Of a stretch of DNA of 6,010 nt, positions 1 to 5,468 are shown piece after piece (within the stretch, counting starts at the first letter, position 1; each line of letters opens with the position of its first letter). Where the stretch lies: assembly GCA_003648845.1 (NCBI GenBank), contig QMQA01000083.1, positions 1 through 6,010 of the forward strand, read 5' to 3'. The stretch is from Candidatus Aerophobota bacterium (GTDB taxonomy: Bacteria > Aerophobota > Aerophobia > Aerophobales > B3-G15). Made by a program: the position numbers and the translations under genes. The notes beneath the pieces are model-generated. The model had not been told where the DNA came from and made no database searches. It saw only the letters and a program-made list of their open reading frames with translations.

Positions 1-396
1 ATCAGAAGTAAGGAGAGGGCTCGGGTCAGGGTGATTTAAAAACTTCACTACAAGAAGCTCCTGAATTTCCCTTTCAATAAAACTTGCTCCAGGAATGGAA
101 GGGGCAATTGATTCTATCTCACATTTTTCTTTCGGAACGAGAACTTTCACCGTGACCACCTTACCACCCTGTCTATCAAAGGAAAAATGATAGAGTATCT
201 CTATCCCTTTAGGAGTATCAATTCCGGAGGCGGTAACAAACCTTGCCTTTGCCTTTTCAAAAAGGTACCTCGACACCGGAACAATGTCAGATTTCTTTAC
301 GGTAAAGTAATGCCTCCTGGTAGATTTTTCTTCCCAAGAGATTATCTTATCCTTAAGACTTTCCTTCACCTTACTTATCACATCTTTTTCAGGCAT
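1..396 (-). CDS. NuoC/EchD-like 30 kDa subunit of a group 4 hydrogenase-type complex (3' end cut by window edge)
   Basis: The visible part is the N-terminal 132 residues, read from an ATG at 396 to the left edge with no stop. The family (30 kDa subunit of complex I; EchD and the N-terminal half of HycE/HyfG) is a peripheral subunit that docks the catalytic large subunit onto the NuoB-like subunit. Residues about 51-75 (ARFVTASGID, then an EILYHF strand) and 96-129 (SIAPSIPGASFIEREIQELL followed by VKF.NHPDPSPLL) match the family core ending in ERE..DL.GI.F.GHPDLRR. The signature is divergent: ELLVV replaces DLFGI and NHPDPSP replaces GHPDLRR, as expected for a hydrogenase-type rather than a respiratory subunit. 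The start is supported by an AAGAGG Shine-Dalgarno five bases upstream. It begins 9 bases after the NuoB-like gene, so it belongs to the same operon. A NuoD-like large subunit is expected next, outside the window. Confidence 0.82.
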   Translation of the reverse strand, partial: MPEKDVISKVKESLKDKIISWEEKSTRRHYFTVKKSDIVPVSRYLFEKAKARFVTASGIDTPKGIEILYHFSFDRQGGKVVTVKVLVPKEKCEIESIAPSIPGASFIEREIQELLVVKFLNHPDPSPLLTSD

Positions 397-405
397 CTTG
401 TCCTC

Positions 406-843
406 TTATTTTCTTGCCGGTAGTTTCCCATCAAGACTTTGAATAAGCTTCACCACTCCATCAATTATGGCCTCCGGTTTTGGGGGACATCCAGGAACAT
501 ACGCATTAACAGGTATAATTCTATCATAAGGACCGGCGGTATTATAACCTGTACGGAATATACCTCCACTGCAGGCGCATCCACCAACTGCCACCACCAG
601 TTTGGGTTCAGGCATCTGCTCATAAATTCTTTTCACCCTGGGCAAAGCCTTTCTGTTAACCATACCTGTTGCCAAAATCACATCAGCATGACGGACACTT
701 CCCACCAGCAAGATTCCGAATCTCTCCAGGTCAAATCTTGGGGTAAGACAATCCAGAATCTCAATATCACAGTTATTACAGGAACCTGTAGACAAATGAT
801 AAACCCATATAGATCTTTTCAGAGAAGAAAGTATTAATCCCAT
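406..843 (-). CDS. NuoB/EchC/HycG-like small subunit of a group 4 NiFe hydrogenase-type complex
   Basis: This 145-residue protein belongs to the NuoB/hydrogenase small subunit family, which holds the [4Fe-4S] cluster next to the catalytic site at the membrane interface. The ligands can be read directly: C22 and C25 in GSCNNCDIE, C89 in GGCACSGG, and C119 in VPGCPPKPEA. The first pair is C-x2-C, as in energy-converting hydrogenases (EchC, HycG, CooL). Respiratory complex I has an adjacent Cys-Cys there, so this argues for a hydrogenase-type or hydrogenase-related complex. The length is normal for the short Ech-type form and no membrane segment is seen. The ATG at 843 has a GGAG eight bases upstream. 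It is separated from the NuoH-like gene by 81 bases, the longest gap inside this operon, and is followed 9 bases later by the NuoC-like gene. Whether the complex reacts with H2 depends on a large subunit not present here. Confidence 0.9.
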   Translation of the reverse strand: MGLILSSLKRSIWVYHLSTGSCNNCDIEILDCLTPRFDLERFGILLVGSVRHADVILATGMVNRKALPRVKRIYEQMPEPKLVVAVGGCACSGGIFRTGYNTAGPYDRIIPVNAYVPGCPPKPEAIIDGVVKLIQSLDGKLPARK

Positions 844-883
844 TCACTCGTCTCCATCGCGCGTTTGTCTCATTAATGTCGTT

Positions 884-915
884 TGTTTCCTATCTGATAT
901 TTAAACAGGGAAACA
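884..915 (-). other. Inverted repeat in the NuoH-NuoB intergenic gap
   Basis: The 81-base gap between the NuoH-like stop and the NuoB-like start holds a perfect 7-base inverted repeat, TGTTTCC and GGAAACA, separated by 18 AT-rich bases. In RNA it could form a small hairpin. There is no U-run after the distal arm, so it does not look like an intrinsic terminator. It may be an mRNA processing or stability element, or chance. No convincing small gene lies in this gap. Confidence 0.3.
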
Positions 916-924
916 TTGAACCTA

Positions 925-1863
925 TTAAATTCCAACAAGAGCCAGGATAAAGCCAATAATAGCAAGGGGAAACATTCTGAGCCAGAAAAATTTTACAGCC
1001 TGATCAATCCTCAACCGAGGATTGGTATTTTTCACAAGAACTATAAGGATTAAAAGAACAAGATACTTTATCACTGAGAAAAGAGCCTGAATTCCTTCAA
1101 ACCTCACTCCACCGGCAAAAACAGTAATTAAAAACACAGGCAAGGCAAAAAGCATCATGGCCTTTGTGAGCTTGAACATTGCAAGAGGTGGACCTGAATA
1201 CTCAATTAAAGGACCAGCCATTATTTCCTGCTCAGCCTCAGGAATATCAAAAGGAACAAAGGCAAGTTTTGCCTGCATACAAATAAATGCAACAACAAAA
1301 GCAATAAGAGAAGACAGGTGATGGGTAAACATCATCCCGTTGGTCATTTGGTAGCTCACAATAGAACCTATTTTTATATCCTTTATAGCTACAACCGGAG
1401 TAAAAATGGCTACAATGAAAGGTAGTTCATAAGCCAGTATTAACTTCATCTCTCTGCTTGCCCCCAGGGAGGCAAGAGGATTACCTGAAGCTGATCCTCC
1501 TATGATAATTGCTAAAGAGGGAAGAATGGAAAGATAAAGCACCACAATAAGGTCCCCGAGGAATGTTGTAGCAGGGTAAAGATTCATCTGCCAGAGAATA
1601 AGAGAGACAAGAGTAACACCAACAAGACCAATAAGGGGAGCAGATAGAAAGGTTATCCTTCGAGCACCAGAAGGAATTATCGTCTCCTTACCCATCAACT
1701 TGAAGAAATCGATAAAGTTCTGGTACCAGGGTGGACCAACTCTCCACTGAAGTCGAGCAGTTAGCTTCCTATCCACCCATCCAGCAAGAAGCCCTACCAC
1801 AGCGGTAAAAAGAAAACCCGGGAAAACCAGAAAAGATACCAAAGCTAAAAGAACCTCACTCAT
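925..1863 (-). CDS. NuoH/HyfC/EchB-like membrane subunit (complex I subunit 1 family)
   Basis: This 312-residue integral membrane protein is the subunit that links the peripheral arm to the ion-translocating arm in complex I and group 4 hydrogenases. About eight hydrophobic segments are visible, near residues 5-29, 71-91, 103-123, 143-162, 181-199, 232-252, 261-279 and 296-311. The diagnostic motifs are present in order: WVDRKLTARLQWRVGPPW (29-46), GASRE (134-138), AYELPF (144-149), VPFDIPEAEQEIMAGP (203-218) with acidic residues E209, E211 and E213, and EYSGPPLA (221-228). The length is slightly below bacterial NuoH (about 325). Two starts are possible: GTG at 1866 and the next codon ATG at 1863. 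The ATG is chosen because it overlaps the upstream TGA in a TGATG coupling and sits 7 bases after AGGTG; using the GTG adds one residue. The upstream gene is the polyferredoxin. No NuoL-type antiporter gene lies between them, although one does in the Hyf and Hyc layouts. Confidence 0.92.
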   Translation of the reverse strand: MSEVLLALVSFLVFPGFLFTAVVGLLAGWVDRKLTARLQWRVGPPWYQNFIDFFKLMGKETIIPSGARRITFLSAPLIGLVGVTLVSLILWQMNLYPATTFLGDLIVVLYLSILPSLAIIIGGSASGNPLASLGASREMKLILAYELPFIVAIFTPVVAIKDIKIGSIVSYQMTNGMMFTHHLSSLIAFVVAFICMQAKLAFVPFDIPEAEQEIMAGPLIEYSGPPLAMFKLTKAMMLFALPVFLITVFAGGVRFEGIQALFSVIKYLVLLILIVLVKNTNPRLRIDQAVKFFWLRMFPLAIIGFILALVGI

Positions 1864-2366
1864 CACTGTTCACCTTTTTCACCAGCTAATTCCTTCTTCC
1901 AGGGTCTTGCTTTAACCACTACTTCTCCCACTTTGTAAATATTCTGAGCCCTGTCCTCTTTAAATTCTCCATATTTTATAGCACCACCACCTGTCTTTAC
2001 ACAAAGAGGCTCCTCCCCTTCCTTTAGCCTCCCTTTACACAAATCACAATGAAAGGTAAGAAAGGGAAGAATTTCCATATAAATAACCCCAAAGGGGCAG
2101 GCTATCGCACAGGATTTACAGGACACACACAGACAATCATTCCTTACATTTATGCCTGTTTCCTCCACCCTTTCCAGAGCATCGTACCTGCAGGCATTAA
2201 CACAGGGATAATCCTCACATTTTCTGCAAATTACCTGGAAAGCAAGCCACTCGCGCAAACTCAAAATACCGTTATTTTTAAAATGGTAGGGATAACTGCA
2301 TTTAATATCAAGATTTTTCCACTTCTGGCTAATCTCATCCAGATCTATAAAAAGTGTCTTTGCCAA
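1863..2366 (-). CDS. Polyferredoxin subunit (HycB/HyfA/DmsB-like), apparently three [4Fe-4S] clusters
   Basis: This is a 167-residue electron-transfer protein of the four-motif ferredoxin family used by FHL-type hydrogenases, CooF and DmsB. Complete motifs II (C47-x2-C50-x4-C55-x3-C59) and III (C80-x2-C83-x2-C86-x3-C90P) are visible. Motif IV has C107-x2-C110-x11-C122, but its fourth ligand is Gly126 within KTGGGAI. Motif I keeps only C23 (KCSYPYH). By the family's pairing rule, cluster 1 uses the first three Cys of motif I and the last of motif IV, and those are exactly the missing residues, so clusters 2, 3 and 4 should remain. C78 is extra. The start is TTG at 2366. It is chosen because a full AGGAGG lies six bases upstream (2373-2378), overlapping the stop of the HydG-like gene. 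The protein probably carries electrons between HydB/HydG and the NuoB-like subunit (inference). Confidence 0.88.
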   Translation of the reverse strand: MAKTLFIDLDEISQKWKNLDIKCSYPYHFKNNGILSLREWLAFQVICRKCEDYPCVNACRYDALERVEETGINVRNDCLCVSCKSCAIACPFGVIYMEILPFLTFHCDLCKGRLKEGEEPLCVKTGGGAIKYGEFKEDRAQNIYKVGEVVVKARPWKKELAGEKGEQ

Positions 2367-2372
2367 ATTTTT

Positions 2373-2378
2373 CCTCCT
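2373..2378 (-). promoter_or_regulatory. Consensus ribosome binding site for the TTG-started polyferredoxin
   Basis: AGGAGG lies six bases before the TTG codon at 2366-2364 and overlaps the TAG stop (2379-2377) of the HydG-like gene. A perfect Shine-Dalgarno at ideal spacing is what makes the rare TTG start credible; no ATG or GTG in this frame is better placed. Confidence 0.8.
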
Positions 2379-3210
2379 AATCCCAGATTGCCGGTATATC
2401 CTTTAACTGAGCATAGGTAAAAACAGGCCCATCCCTGCAAACAAGATATTTTCCCAGCTGGCAGTGACCACATTTACCTATTCCACAGGACATATTTTTT
2501 TCCATGGAAAGGTATATATTTTCAGGCGGATATCCTACATCCAGCAGCTTCAAAGTGGTAAATTTCATCATAATAGGAGGACCACAAACTACACTTATAC
2601 TTTCCGGAATGTTCTTTATTTCCTCATCAATTCCATCAAGGGTTGTGGTAACAAGTCCTACTCTTCCCCTCCAGGTTTCATCTCCCTCATCTACAGTTAT
2701 ACGAAAGGAGACCTTGCCGGTAAATTCCTTTTGCCATTTGTCCAGAATGCTCTCTTTATAAACAATGTCCTTCGGAGTTTTTGCTCCATAGCAAAAAACT
2801 ACTTTTTTGTAATCATTTAAGTTATGAGTTAAGGATAGAAAAAGTGACCTTAAAGGTGCAAGACCCACTCCTCCCCCAACAATGAGAACCTCCTTATTCT
2901 TCCACTTATCTATCGGATATCTGTTACCATAGGGACCGCGGATTCCTACAAGATTTCCCTCTTTTAACTCATGCAGTGCTGTAGTGACTTTTCCCACCCG
3001 CATAATGGTCACCTCTATTTTCTCCCTTTCATAGGGAGATGAGGAGGGAGTGAAAGGACCTTCGCCAACCCCGGGAACTGTTAGCTGGATAAACTGACCT
3101 GCCTCAAACTCAAAGTGATTTTCTGGTTTTAACACAAATGTTTTTATCTGTGGTGTTTCAGGAATAACCTGCAGAATTTCCGTTTTTACTGGTTGATAGG
3201 GATTATTCAT
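2377..3210 (-). CDS. hydG: HydG-like FAD/NAD(P)-binding electron-transfer subunit (sulfhydrogenase gamma / AsrB family)
   Basis: This 277-residue protein belongs to the ferredoxin-NADP reductase-like family that includes the sulfhydrogenase gamma subunit HydG, AsrB and PyrK. It transfers electrons between NAD(P)H and iron-sulfur partners. The N-terminal beta barrel (about 5-98) carries the flavin region PFTPSSSP (52-59) and GxRGPYG (89-95). The Rossmann-like part (about 105-235) has VGGGVGLAPLRS (111-122) and the CGPP motif (209-212). The C-terminal [2Fe-2S] site is C242-x4-C247-x2-C250-x7-C258 (MSCGIGKCGHC, then LVCRDGPVF). The length fits the family. Its ATG overlaps the HydB-like stop as ATGA, so the two are co-translated and probably form a heterodimer. 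PyrK is unlikely because no pyrimidine genes are adjacent. AsrB is possible by sequence, but no AsrC sulfite reductase gene follows. NADH versus NADPH preference cannot be read from the sequence. Confidence 0.88.
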   Translation of the reverse strand: MNNPYQPVKTEILQVIPETPQIKTFVLKPENHFEFEAGQFIQLTVPGVGEGPFTPSSSPYEREKIEVTIMRVGKVTTALHELKEGNLVGIRGPYGNRYPIDKWKNKEVLIVGGGVGLAPLRSLFLSLTHNLNDYKKVVFCYGAKTPKDIVYKESILDKWQKEFTGKVSFRITVDEGDETWRGRVGLVTTTLDGIDEEIKNIPESISVVCGPPIMMKFTTLKLLDVGYPPENIYLSMEKNMSCGIGKCGHCQLGKYLVCRDGPVFTYAQLKDIPAIWD

Positions 3211-4268
3211 TTTTCCAGACCTACGGATATTTTTCTCTCCACAGCAATATCTCTAAAAACTTTTCGCATATCAATTTTTCCGGGACATACAGCTATACAC
3301 CTGCCACAACCGGTACAGGCATCAAGGTCTATGTTTTCTGGAAAAAAGTAAAATTTGCAAAAAAGCCTGTTGGAAAATCTTTGATAGAGCAGGGGTCTTG
3401 GATTAGCCCCTCCTGCCACCCGGGAAAATCCGGTTAAAAGACATCCATCCCACAGGTAATACCTTTCGTATTTTTCTCCCACTTTTCTATCCACAAGTAA
3501 AAAGCACCTGCAGGTAGGACAGATCTGGTTACATCCACCACAATCAACGCAAGCTTCACTGTGCTGCTTCCACACAGGAGACTCATGACTATCCTTTATC
3601 AGTTCTCTATAAGATAACGCTGTTTTAAACTCTTTATTAATCTTTTCCAGCAACTTAATAGTTTTTTCTCTTCTTTTATCTCTTTTTTTTATCATACCCT
3701 GGTCAACGGAGTAAAAAAGATTTTCATTTTCCCTTACAAGCCTTTCCCCTTTCTCTGAGCCCACCTGAACTATGAAACCATCATCAAAGGAAGATAAGTT
3801 CAAATCAAACCCCTCTTCAGGAAAGGGCTTTGATCCAACTAAATTACAAAAGCATCTCTCATCAGGGCTGGTACAATCAAAACTTATAAGGATTGTTTTC
3901 TCTCGAGCCTGGATATAAAAAGGATCCTTGTATTCACCGCCAAATTTTTCTCCGGAATATACAGAATCTGATATCTTCAAAGCATTAAGGTCACAGTTTT
4001 TTGCTCCCAGAACGATTTTTTCCTCCTGTTCCGGTTGTGAAGATGCGGCAAAATACTCACTTACCTTGCGCTGGGCTGGAATAAAAAAGGATTTTAAAGG
4101 ATGGATGGCTCTTTTTGTATCAGGTACTATTTTATCTATATTTTCTTTGGTTACCTTTTCGTAAAAGAGAAAATCGTTTTTTTGCAAGGGAGCATATACA
4201 GAGGCTTTGCTGGATAAATTTTGAATAAATTGCACATAATTATCTTTCGGAAGATGCAGTTCCTTCAT
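3207..4268 (-). CDS. hydB: HydB-like 4Fe-4S electron-transfer subunit (sulfhydrogenase beta / AsrA family)
   Basis: This 353-residue protein resembles HydB, the beta subunit of cytoplasmic sulfhydrogenases, and AsrA of anaerobic sulfite reductase. These pass electrons between a HydG/AsrB flavoprotein and the catalytic partner. Two C-terminal ferredoxin motifs are visible: C240-x2-C243-x2-C246-x3-C250P and C318-x2-C321-x2-C324-x3-C328P. The N-terminal domain has the family's GAKNCDLNAL (88-97) and FDCTSPDERCFC (130-141), giving further conserved cysteines C92, C132, C139 and C141. The segment GGANPRPLLYQRFSNRLFCKF (287-306) before the last motif is also family-typical. Residues about 192-215 form a charged lysine/arginine-rich stretch encoded partly by an A8 tract. 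The ATG at 4268 has AGGGG five bases upstream. It is the first gene after a 105-base region with two promoters and two operator-like repeats, so it is the likely head of the operon. Its stop overlaps the HydG-like start. Confidence 0.88.
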   Translation of the reverse strand: MKELHLPKDNYVQFIQNLSSKASVYAPLQKNDFLFYEKVTKENIDKIVPDTKRAIHPLKSFFIPAQRKVSEYFAASSQPEQEEKIVLGAKNCDLNALKISDSVYSGEKFGGEYKDPFYIQAREKTILISFDCTSPDERCFCNLVGSKPFPEEGFDLNLSSFDDGFIVQVGSEKGERLVRENENLFYSVDQGMIKKRDKRREKTIKLLEKINKEFKTALSYRELIKDSHESPVWKQHSEACVDCGGCNQICPTCRCFLLVDRKVGEKYERYYLWDGCLLTGFSRVAGGANPRPLLYQRFSNRLFCKFYFFPENIDLDACTGCGRCIAVCPGKIDMRKVFRDIAVERKISVGLEK

Positions 4269-4278
4269 CTTATCCCCT

Positions 4279-4296
4279 TTGTGAAAAATATCACAG
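4279..4296. promoter_or_regulatory. Operator-like inverted repeat O2 (Rex-like; CRP/FNR-type also possible)
   Basis: On the plus strand this reads TTGTGAAAAATATCACAG. It differs from the Rex consensus TTGTGAAWWWWTTCACAA at two of the 14 arm positions and fits TGTGA-N6-TCACA exactly. It lies two bases downstream of the -10 box of promoter P2 and covers the expected transcription start, the position of a repressor site. The hydB start codon is 10 bases further on. Confidence 0.6.
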
Positions 4297-4298
4297 TA

Positions 4299-4326
4299 AT
4301 TTTACTCATCTTCAAATTTTTGTCAA
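4299..4326 (-). promoter_or_regulatory. Sigma70-type promoter P2 of the hydB operon
   Basis: Reading the minus strand, TTGACA (4326-4321), a 16-base spacer, and TAAAAT (4304-4299) form a near-consensus promoter. The start would fall near 4292, giving a leader of about 24 bases with its Shine-Dalgarno before the hydB ATG. The -10 box is followed immediately by operator O2. Confidence 0.65.
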
Positions 4327-4329
4327 GTA

Positions 4330-4349
4330 CTTGTGAGCATTTTCACAAG
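4330..4349. promoter_or_regulatory. Operator-like inverted repeat O1 (Rex-like; CRP/FNR-type also possible)
   Basis: The arms CTTGTGA and TCACAAG are perfectly complementary over 7 bases around a 6-base centre. The 18-base core at 4331-4348, TTGTGAGCATTTTCACAA, differs from the Rex consensus at one arm position and one of the central W positions, and also fits TGTGA-N6-TCACA. It abuts the -10 box of promoter P1 and covers the predicted start site. Its centre is 52 bases from that of O2, close to five helical turns, so both would face the same side of the DNA. Confidence 0.65.
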
Positions 4350-4377
4350 ATTATACATATTAAAATTTATTTGTCAA
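4350..4377 (-). promoter_or_regulatory. Sigma70-type promoter P1 of the hydB operon
   Basis: Reading the minus strand, TTGACA (4377-4372), a 16-base spacer and TATAAT (4355-4350) match both consensus hexamers exactly. The -35 box overlaps the TGA stop of the BioD-like/DRTGG gene (4376-4374), so the promoter begins inside that gene's end. No terminator is seen between that gene and hydB, so read-through from upstream is also possible. Confidence 0.7.
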
Positions 4378-5468
4378 ATCTGGCTAATAATCTCATCAAT
4401 ATTTAAAAAAGTCTTTACCAGCTCTGCAGCTTCTTTAACTTTATCCTCATCCTTGGCCCTTATTTTAACCCGCCGCTCGTGCACTTTCTTGGCAGTGGTA
4501 TAAGTATCATCCTCTGAAAGAAGGATGGGGAAGTTGCTTTCCTTTATTAATTTCAATACACCTTTATGAGGAAGAAGGCCTCCGGTAAAAATCATTCCGG
4601 CTATTTCATGGTTTTTACCCATAACTCTCTCTCCAGCAATAGCAGCAAGAATGATATCCTCTCTATCCCCGGGAACAATTATCAGGCTATGGGAAGCAAA
4701 ATGGGCAAGAGCATGATAGGGCTCCATGGCTCCTACCAGGATATTCAATACCTTTTTCTGAAGAAACTGTTCTCCATAAAGAACCTTTCCCCCGGTAGCT
4801 TCCATAATCTGTTCCATTGTTGGATAGGTAAGGCACTCCTGGAAGGGAACAACACCCACAAGCTTTATTCCTTTACGCTTAAGACCCATTCCTGTTAATC
4901 GTTTTATCTTTTCATATTTTTCGGGAAGAACTTTATTTATCACCACCCCCACTATCTCAACTCCCTCCTGATCAAAAAGAGCTTTATTTATCACAATCTC
5001 ATCAATTGGCCTTCCTATTCCTCCAGTGGAAATCAAAAGAACTTTACTTTCAAGAAGTTTTGCAACTGATGCATTAGACAGGTCAAATACAGCTCCTACT
5101 CCCGCATGACCGGTTCCTTCAATCAATACAAGTTCTTTGTCTCTGGATATCCGCTCATAGGAGTCTTTTATCATTTCTCTGTACTTTTCCAGTCCCCCCT
5201 CCTCGATATATCTTTCTGTAAAACCTCTGGCTACAGTAACAGGGTTCATATCTTTCAAGTTGTTGCTCATTCTACAGACATCTCTCATCAAAACCACATC
5301 TTCATCCACCCTGTAGCCTTCTTTTTCCACATAGTGTTGTCCAACAGGTTTCATAAAGCCAATCCGAGGGTATTTTTCCTTGAGGATCTGGAGCAACCCT
5401 AAACAGATAGTGGACTTCCCGTCATTCTGGCGGGTTGCAGCTACAAAAAGTCTTTTCTGGGAGCTCAT
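4374..5468 (-). CDS. BioD-like P-loop / DRTGG-domain protein (phosphotransacetylase-family N-terminal region, no PTA catalytic domain)
   Basis: This 364-residue cytoplasmic protein has the same first two domains as long-form phosphotransacetylase (Pta). A BioD-like P-loop domain (about 5-210) has TRQNDGKST (12-20), MKPVGQ (39-44), LIEGTGHAGVG (115-125) and VVINK (175-179). A DRTGG-like domain follows (about 215-325), with PTMEQIMEATGG (216-227) and IIVPGDREDIILAA (263-276). The protein ends there, without the roughly 320-residue acyltransferase domain, so it should not be called an active phosphotransacetylase. The first P-loop residue is Thr12, where Ala or Gly is usual. The biochemical function of stand-alone BioD-DRTGG proteins is not one I can state; a nucleotide-dependent regulatory or maturation role is a guess. 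Its ATG overlaps the acsE-like stop as ATGA, with AGGA just upstream, tying it to one-carbon metabolism. It could be co-transcribed with hydB or be the end of the upstream operon. Confidence 0.8.
   Translation of the reverse strand: MSSQKRLFVAATRQNDGKSTICLGLLQILKEKYPRIGFMKPVGQHYVEKEGYRVDEDVVLMRDVCRMSNNLKDMNPVTVARGFTERYIEEGGLEKYREMIKDSYERISRDKELVLIEGTGHAGVGAVFDLSNASVAKLLESKVLLISTGGIGRPIDEIVINKALFDQEGVEIVGVVINKVLPEKYEKIKRLTGMGLKRKGIKLVGVVPFQECLTYPTMEQIMEATGGKVLYGEQFLQKKVLNILVGAMEPYHALAHFASHSLIIVPGDREDIILAAIAGERVMGKNHEIAGMIFTGGLLPHKGVLKLIKESNFPILLSEDDTYTTAKKVHERRVKIRAKDEDKVKEAAELVKTFLNIDEIISQI

Noticed and set aside
439..837. Plus-strand open frame of 132 codons
   Set aside because: It lies entirely opposite the NuoB-like gene, has no recognisable family features, and is a shadow of a well-conserved coding region. 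The same applies to the other plus-strand frames at 187-423, 2049-2420, 2464-2820, 3928-4164, 4221-4406, 4566-4898, 5106-5402 and 5687-5974.
844..873. Tiny minus-strand frame (MRQTRDGDE) ending just before the NuoB-like start
   Set aside because: It has only nine codons and no other support; the GGAG it contains is better explained as the ribosome site for the NuoB-like gene.
1029..1038. TTTTCACAAG half-site inside the NuoH-like gene
   Set aside because: Only one arm of a Rex-like palindrome is present and the bases encode a conserved segment, so it is likely chance.
3683..3690. A8 tract (minus strand) in hydB as a programmed slippage site
   Set aside because: It falls in a lysine/arginine-rich linker, the frame is intact on both sides, and there is no overlapping product or downstream frame to benefit.
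2377..4268. AsrA/AsrB of an anaerobic sulfite reductase
   Set aside because: The families are closely related and cannot be separated with certainty by eye, but no AsrC-like gene follows and the neighbours are hydrogenase-type subunits, so HydB/HydG is preferred.
4330..4349. Inverted repeat read as an intrinsic terminator of the BioD-like/DRTGG gene
   Set aside because: The stem is short and AT-rich and no T-run follows on the minus strand; the next bases lead directly into the -35 box of P2. Its position and sequence fit an operator better.
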